Made by a program: the position numbers and the translations under genes
From: Porites lobata
Lineage: Eukaryota > Cnidaria > Anthozoa > Scleractinia > Poritidae
Assembly (NCBI GenBank): GCA_942486035.1
Contig: CALNXK010000165.1
Location: 937,501 to 1,001,500, forward strand
Direction: 5' to 3'
DNA length: 64,000 nucleotides
Shown here: piece after piece, positions 52,892-61,800 of the stretch
How the letters are laid out: each line of letters starts with the position of its first letter
How positions within the stretch are numbered: the first letter of the stretch is position 1
Notes under the pieces: model-generated
Databases searched by the model: none
The model's input: only the letters and a program-made list of their open reading frames with translations
What the model was told of the DNA's origin: nothing

Positions 52892-55800
52892 TTGTATTCT
52901 GGGTAGAACGTATTCCGTAGAGCGCTCAATTCATTTAATTGAAGAGCATTGATTATTAATAATCACAGGAGTTCAGTCTTCAGGAGTAATCATTGATCGT
53001 TTATTGCGACAGTGCTGTTTCGTATGGTCCGAAATTGTAGGACCACACTCATCAGGCAACTTCAACGATTGACCGTTAAAATTAAAAGCTGGCAGTAAAT
53101 ATAGGGATGCGTTAAGAGATAGTATCTAGGTAACAGATGGATTGTGTCTTAGTTATATATATATATATATATATTTATTTGACATGATATTTGTAGACTT
53201 TGATTCTTCTGTACCAAGTTTCTTACAACGTGTTTTCTTGTACCATGATGGGCTAAGGTTAAGGGGTTGTTTTTGTTTAACTTAGGGCACAGAAAATCGA
53301 GAAGCTTTGTGGAGTGATGGGTGTTGAATGGCCCAATGATCCGGATGATTCATACGAACTAACCACGGACAATTTAAAGAAAATTTTAGCCATCCACATG
53401 CGCTTCAGGTAAGTGAAATCCTTTAAAATTAGACATGAGAAATGTGTGATTACCTTCACACTCAAATAGCCCCATTTAAAATTACGAGCACTAAAGCCTC
53501 AACTGCATGGCAAATTAATTGTTAATTATTGGAGAGTTAATCATGTGACAAAAAAAGATCAAGTAACACTGGATAACCCGTACTTACGGATTCCAGCAGA
53601 AATGTGCACACCGCCACCACAATTTTCTTCTTTTCCTCCATCTCCACGACACAATTCTATTGTCTTTTCTCCCCCACTACCACTGCTGGAATTCCATTGT
53701 CTTCCCTCTTTCTCTACCACACTGCCACCGTTACGTTGCTTTCCCTGCTCCTCCTCCACCACCACATTTACGATTTCGTTGTCGTCCTCTTTTCTCCTCC
53801 AATCCGAAACGGTTATGTTGTTTTACCTTCTTTAAAAGCAACACGACGGCTTTATTGTCGTGTAATTCTTCTTTACCAAACAGCTGCGGCTACGCTCTCT
53901 TCACTTATATACGACCACCACAATTTTATCGTTGTCCTTTCTCCTCGACCACACTTTCACGATAACGTTGCCTTCTACTCTCCATCATTACCAGCACAAT
54001 TTCCGTCGTCTTCCGTCCTTTCCCACCGCACAGCCCCGATTACGTTGTCTACACCTCTTCAAACCACCACCAGCGCCACCTTCGTGGTTATGTTTTCTTC
54101 CCTCGTCCGCCATCGCCATCACCCCCACAATTTTTTGGGCGCCCTTCCTCCACACCAGGAGGCTAATGTTATTTTTCACCGCTGCCACCACAATTTTATC
54201 GTCGTTCTTTCTTGTTCACCAACCTACCACAGTTACTGGTATGTTATCTTCCCTCCTCCACCACCTCCACCACAACTTTATTGTCGCCTTTCCCTCTTTA
54301 CCACACTTCCACGGTTATCTTGTCTATCCTCCTTCACCGCACCGTCACGGTTCTGTTGTCTTCTCTTCTCCACCTCGATCACGACCAAAAAACTCCAGAA
54401 ACCTGCTTGCGCTCCGTTAACCCGGTCACAGTTTTGGCCAAAGTCTTAGTATACTTTGTTTTTTCTTTTACACTGATACATTTGAAGATGTGGTATTCCT
54501 GTGGTCATAATGGGAGAGACAGGTTGTGGAAAAACCAGCCTTATTCGGTTCATGTGTGGCTTACAATCAGGACCCGGAGGACCCAAGAACATGTTGCTCA
54601 TGAAGGTAAGAAACCACTAACTATCGTAAATCTCATTTATTCATTTTTATAATTGAATTTTTAGTTGGGGGAGATTTATGTTTTCCTTTTTATCTTAAAA
54701 ACATGTCTTTACTAAAAAATAATCAGCGACCCTATTACCTTTAATTCCACATTTAGTGTTCATTATCTGGCTCTTGGCACTTTGGGAAGTAAAACGTTCG
54801 ATAGAGTCAGTAATTCGTTCCTCATTGTGCCTTAACAGGTTCACGGAGGAACATCCCACAAAGACATTGAGAAGAAAGTGGAGGAGGCTGAGAAGATGGC
54901 CAGAAAGAACGAAAGCCATGGCATTGATACGGTGTTATTCTTTGATGAGGCCAACACAACAGATGCTCTAGGGATGATCAAAGAGGTTATGGTGGATCGC
55001 AGAGTCAACGGTAGAAAAATAGGAGTTGGGCTCAAAAGATTGCAATTCATTGCAGCATGTAATCCTTACAGAAAGTAAGCACGCATCTGCCTGGCCTGTT
55101 GTTGCTCTATCTTTAAGCAAATATACATGCTACTGACACATTTGTTTTGCTTGTAGACACACGGAACAAATGATCCATAAACTGGAATCAGCTGGCCTGG
55201 GTTACCATGTTGCAACTCAAGAAACACATGATCGGCTTGGTAAGACGAAGGCTTCTACGGCAGTAGTGAGCATTCCGTTTGCGGCATACTTTAAAATGTG
55301 AAGAAAATGCTCCTTTGGCTTCATTTGAACTTACCATAATGAGTCATGTTTCGAAAGTCTGAAGAAAAATAGCTCTGAAAAGTTTCTTTTGCTAATAGAG
55401 GAAACCTGCTACATCAAACTGACGTTAGAGTCAGTGTGTTACAAAATGGGAGAAAGCAGAAAGAACCAATTTAGATTTCATGAACAGATTGAAATACTTT
55501 TGGCATCTTTAGTTATCTTTACTTTGTACTCCCTTATTTAGTTTTCAGGAAAAAAAGTTCATTTGCTTTGTTTTATGCCAGGGCGCATTCCTCTTCGTCA
55601 CCTGGTCTACAGAGTACATTCTCTGCCAGAGAGCATGCGTCCTTTGGTCTGGGACTTTGGCCAACTGAAACCTGAGATCGAGGAGCTCTATACGCGTCAA
55701 ATTGTCAGCAGATTTGTAAGTGGACATAATATATGGATTTACACAGGGCTAAAAGCGAAGCTCCAATTAATAAAGTTGTAATTTAAATCATACAATAAAC

Positions 55801-58800
55801 TTGTAATCCACAAATCAGTTAAATTAAGGGCATACTCATATGACTTTTGAGGGAAAGGCTAAGTTATTTTAGAGTGAAACATCTTACATTAAATTGATAG
55901 CCTTATATGTACACCTAAAAAATAGCAAACACCTTCCATCACATTCAAGATCACAGTAGATTAGCCCTCGAAAACAAATTCTTGGAAAACAAATCAGGCC
56001 GAATTTTTTTGGGTTCGACAGGTTTATTTACAAATTCTTGCCAACAAATCTGGGGGTGTGTAAACCAACCTTTTATAATTTTTATACATCACATCTGAGG
56101 TGAAACAGTACTATTTATCATACAGACCTCGGAAAGAATGCGGTATTTCACAAATTTTCAAGACAAATTGCACTCAGTCAATATTCAGGACGATCAATCG
56201 TGGGCTTTAAGCGAAACCGTTCCAAAATCACCCATACGGCCAGCTGGTTCTCATTTCTATAGGGCGAGCTGTCAGTGTAGTGGAGTGTTTGAATGAACTT
56301 TTTAAAATAGAGTTACGCTTCAACATAATAACGAAATTATTATTATTATTTTTTTGTTTTTTAATGGTTTCAGTTATAACGATGTGTAATCTTATAAAGT
56401 GTTTGATACGCGCGACATTTTTGAGTACCCCTGCAAGCGATGTTCATGAACGATGAAAACAAAAAGGCACGGACAAGCGATTAAAATTGCAAGAGAGACT
56501 ACTAACAATCAATGAAAGAAATATAATTCGGTGAAACATATACAGAGACACCAATTTTCATTCACGAAGACAAGTATTAAAGTATCTCTAAAAATCCTGA
56601 GTCTTTAAGCGTAAAGCTTAAGTGTATGTTTTAAGCCGGCTTCCCGGCGCGGTGTTTACTGTTTTCAAAGATGAACTCCTCGAAGCAAGAAGATCGCTCA
56701 AAGTTTTCTTTCTACAGCCAAATTTATAACTAAATATTCTTCGTAACGTTTTTTTTCTATTTGCGGTGAGAAAATATATCTGAAGGCTTTTTAAAGGTCT
56801 GTAAGCTTATATCAAACCTGATACTAGGTCAGATAATTGATTCAAATCCTACAAACGTGCATAACCTTGCCGCATAAATTGTGCTCGACTTCATGAAATT
56901 AGATATAACAAAAACAAACATCAAATACAATAATTACCCAGGCTTACCATTCGAGATTCAGTTCCTGAAAGCTGTCAAGGAAGGCCGCAGTTAGTTGCTT
57001 GAGACGTTTAAACCCTCTTACGCATTAAGCAAGGTGAAAAGCGAAAAACGATGCCATCCAAAATCAAATTACCGAATTTGACAAGCGACGCATTTCTCAA
57101 CCAAAAAACGAGAAAGCAAACAAGCCATGAATAAACAGAAGACTCTTGATAGCAGCTATATTTCAATTTGTACATCCAAAGGGAAAAGACAATTTTCAAG
57201 ATGCTGCATGAATTCTCTGCATGAACTCACATGTCAAATTTTGACCAATCAGAGCATAAAAATTGGACCTAGAGCGTGACCAACGCGTGACCATGGTAAG
57301 AAAAGGTCTTCCCCGCCTGTATTTTTTAAAAAACTGGCTGAAGGTCAGTTAGAAATCACAATCCTAATGGTGCGGGGCCATAGTGACATAAACAGAACAT
57401 ATTTGATATGAATCATTGAAAAAAATAAACTTGAGCCCGCGATCATTTGAAACTAGTAATTTGTCAGCAGATAACCTCAAAACTACTCGACCTCGATGGG
57501 TCGACACTTAAGCCCGCGGTACAGTCAGTTGATAGTGGTCAGCGGATACCCTGTTTTGACAGCTGTCAATTGATCACAACATTGATGCGCAATTAGTTTT
57601 CTCTTGGGCTCCCAAACTAGTTAGAAAGTGTGAGAGTAAACATTGGTTATCCTGTGATGCGGACGGACGGGCGGGCGGGCGGGCGGGTGGTCGGTCGGTC
57701 GCTGTACGGTCACGTGATTACCAAATTTTCTCGGATGGGTAGATTACCACATTTCCTTAGCTATGGGGCTTCGCGCCTCGCGTGGAGCTTCGCTATAATG
57801 GTGTGAGACATAGCGTCTTACAGTGTGTTGGCAAGTAACTAAAATGTGTACCTTTGTGTCCGATGACGTTTTTCCTGCCGATTTTTTGACACAACAATTT
57901 TTGCTTGAGAATACAGCCGACATTTTGCGACAGGCCATCACTGGTTTCGCCGCGAACTGACGTCTAAAGAACAAGTGCAGAAATTCCATACTGATGACGT
58001 TGTCACTACTCTCGTCTAGGTAGTGCTCCTGATTGGTTGAAGCAAATTTCCCTCGCTGCACGACCAACCTGAAGCACTCCCCAGACATGGGTAACGACCA
58101 GGTTATCAGTGTGGAATTTCTGCGCTCGTTTCTCAGACGTCATTTCGCGAGGAAACTAGCGGTGGCGTGGAGAAATGTCAGCTGATTTCTCATAATATAA
58201 CACTTTATACATTCTATGGAAGAATCGATTTTTAATCAGCAATTCTTGAAAACGTCTTAGTCAGTGTCAGTTGTCGCTGTCTACATGAACATCGCATAGC
58301 TATTTTACAGTGCAACCTATTTCATATTTGTGCTATTGAATAATTCTCTTGATGTGGTTTTCTATTTTCGTGTAAGATCCTTCAAGAAAAACAGATTCCA
58401 GGCGGTAAGCCTTTGGTCAGGGCTCTGACGAGAGTACTAACTGCTTCTCAGCGTTACATGAGAGATCAGACGGTAAAAAAAGTGCTTTTGTCGTGTTTTG
58501 TGTGCATCTCCTTTTCCATTTTGTATGAAATTAACGAAAAATTTAGACCCTTTTCAACAGTACAGCCAGTCTGAGAATTCTTGTTTGACTGTAATTTTTT
58601 GTTTACTGTTAATAGTCCATTTTACGGTTACAGGTGGAAACGAGGCTGGAGTTGACCTTGATTTTATACGATCCTTCTTTCTTTATTACGTAAATGTTTC
58701 TCGTGCAAACTAGTATTTTTAAGCAAACTTTCCATGAGAAAAGGAGGGAGGTTTGTATCAAAACAAGGTCAGTCTCAGCCTCGCTTTCACTCAAAGGCAA

Positions 58801-61800
58801 GGATACTAAGCTTACAACTGTAAAATGGTATTCTGTCTTACATGCCACTTCTCCGGCGACACCTAATTTTATTTCTCACATTACAGCTGATCTCAATGTA
58901 TTGTACTACTTTATGGCCTTTCTATCCATGCCAGTAAGAACTCTGAAAGAAATTCTTGTCTTGCAAAAACTCACTTTTGTAGGATGAGTGTAGCTTTGTG
59001 AGCCTTCGAGATGTAGAACGCGCAATGAGAGTGATGGTCTGGTTCTACAACCATCGCGATGCTCTTAATCCTCTAATGGATGAAAAAATTGACGTGAAAG
59101 ATGCAGAGGATGATTTGGATAAGGTAAAGGAGATTTGTCCTTTGAAGAGAAATAGACAGAATTGCATACTAAATAAGTATGTTCCTGAGAGACGTAATGG
59201 AATAAAAAAAACATTTTTGCTCATTTGAGAATATCTTTTTCATTACGTAAAGCATACGTGCGGTGTAGGAAAAAAGTTGTTTTTACGAATGTCATGACTC
59301 TGCACTTGTCACAAATACCCGCCTTAACTTTGTTTTAGCCCATTAATGGCGTGTCACGTGCCCTGGTGCTTTCAATTGGAGTGTGTTACCATGCAAGACT
59401 TCAAGAGAGAGAACCTTATCGGCGTGCAGTGGCTCCTAGCTTTTCCCGTCCATGCCAACTACCAGGTGGACATAAGCGAATTTTAAAGGAAATTAAAAGG
59501 TGGGCCACACTAGCAATTCATTATTTTAGAAGCAATGACTTCTTATTTGCTGCCACATCAGATGATACAAATACCTTTAACCGAGTTGTCATTGAGGTCG
59601 TTACACCCAAAGGCGATATGTTCACGATAGGCTGCGGTGTCTCCAGCAATTTGCAGTAGCTTAAGTGTATACGTTTTTCAGTGGTATCTTGAGGGATTCT
59701 TAGACATGAACGCGTAGAGAAATCGTGTAAGAAAAGCTAGAAATAAATAGTGCAGAACCTTTGCTACCAAGCTGGGTTACAAAGTAAATCAGGTTGGTGT
59801 TGATTTTATAAATGCATGTTTACTTTGTTTACGGACTTTCCGTTTTCGTCATCAGATGCCAAAAAGCAGTGCTGAAAGAGCTAGAACTGGGTCATAATAT
59901 CGCACGTAACACAGCACTTAGTGAGAATGTGTTTATGATGGTAGTGTGCATTGAACTCAGGATTCCTTTGTTTGTGGTTGGTAAACCAGGCAGCTCTAAA
60001 TCGTTAGCCAAGACCGTTGTGGCTGATAACATGGAAGGAGGTGCTTCAAGATCTGACCTTTTCAAGACCTTTAAGCAGGTGAAGCCAATGTACTGAAAAG
60101 AAGATTACGAATTTTTGTTACTGTATTGCAATTGTTAGAATGTATCAAACAATTGTGATAGAGTGGTAAGTAACCTTTATGAGAACGACTAGGACTATTT
60201 TGCTTAATGTCCTCTTAATGTCCTCACAGTATTGCGTTGTGTTGGATTGTGTTGAAATGTATTGTATTCAGATTGTTCGTCATGTTCTGAGGTTTGTTAT
60301 TCATGAATGCCAATTTCGTGTTCCACAAGGTTCATATGGTGTCTTATCAGTGCAGCCCTCTCTCAACTGCTGAAGGGATCGTTGCGACTTTCCGTCAATG
60401 CGGCAAACTCCAAAAAGGCAAGAACCCAAAGAAGTTCGTGTCAGTTGTGGTCTTAGATGAAGTTGGCCTGGCTGAAGACTCGCCTCTAATGCCTCTTAAA
60501 ACGCTCCATCCACTGCTGGAGGATGGCTTAAGTTCCACTGATGGCATCATAGAAGTAGAAGAAGAGTTTCCTGAAAGAGTAGCCTTTGTTGGAATATCCA
60601 ACTGGGCCCTTGATCCTGCAAAAATGAATCGCGGTATCATGCTTTCTCGTGGGCTTCCAGACACAGAGGAACTAGTGGAAAGTGCAATGTAAGTTCTCCT
60701 CTGTTTTGGGACTAAGAATGGTATTCATAAGTAAAGGAAGGCCCAATAAAACGTTCGCTTTAGTCTCACGAAACAATTAATAAAAGTCCCTGACAACGCC
60801 CCTAACCCGGCTAACAATATGAGCTGCTGGTTATAGGGACCAATAAAGATAGAGACCTACGGGAGATGCAGACCAGAGTGAACACTTTTTATCAGATACA
60901 CAAAACAGGACCATTTCTTTGTTACTGATATTTTCACACTAGATGTCCCACTTAATAAAAATTGACCATCAGCTAAATGTTGACTTTAATGAAGGCAGAC
61001 CGGTTTGGTTCAACCTTAAATGAGGAAGACACTTTTTGAGGATGAAATATGTTTGCGGGCGACAAAAGGAGCCCGCCACCTATTCTTGATCAGCGGCACT
61101 CTTTTAACTGGATAGCCGGATTATTTCGATCGATTTGCATTCCTGTGTTGTACCGACTAATATGCATGGTATGAATGGTATGTGGCCTCGAAGGTTCTGG
61201 TGTTGAGTTCAAGGTCCGTCTGATGTCACTGTAATCACGTGAATGCACATGCAAGTGATGCAACAATCATTATCACACATTCGATTCGCAAGCACAGGTA
61301 ATTCAGGTACACAAGTACTGCACTAAATGGGAGACTTTCCGATTCGCCTTGCCGGCCTGGAATCTATTTACCCAGGAAAATATAAGTAGAGCCTGATCTC
61401 AGCTTAGTGTGGGACAAGTTTTCGGTGAGATACGAGTTCTAGCAAAGTCTAGAAATCGATGTCAATTATAAAGTTTATTCAGGTTTCACAACAGTGCATG
61501 GTTTTTATATTTTTATACGTCTTCAAGCATGGTACGTCGCCTGTCATCCGAAAGCTTTAATAAGCTTTAAATTTAAGCTGTTTCATTATTTTGTATCGCA
61601 TCTCAACGGCCTTTGGTCATTGAACACGGACTGAATATTCGATTGAATAAAAAGACTTCGTGCATGACTGCATAACAGCATTACTTGTGTCACGCATTAT
61701 TGTGTTAATGTATCTTTACTGGCGAATATAATACAAACGTCTTACCTCGCTGATCGCTCCAAAAATATTCCAGACTAATTGTATCTAATCAAATACAAAT

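Noticed and set aside
53604..54449. 281-codon + frame before the Walker A exon
   Set aside because: Low-complexity Pro/Ser/Phe composition; it is in a different frame from exon 33 and the splice phase demands an intron here.
54488..54652. Frame giving WYSCGHNGRDRLWKNQ across the Walker A exon
   Set aside because: Wrong frame; the phase from exon 32 selects the frame with GETGCGKT.
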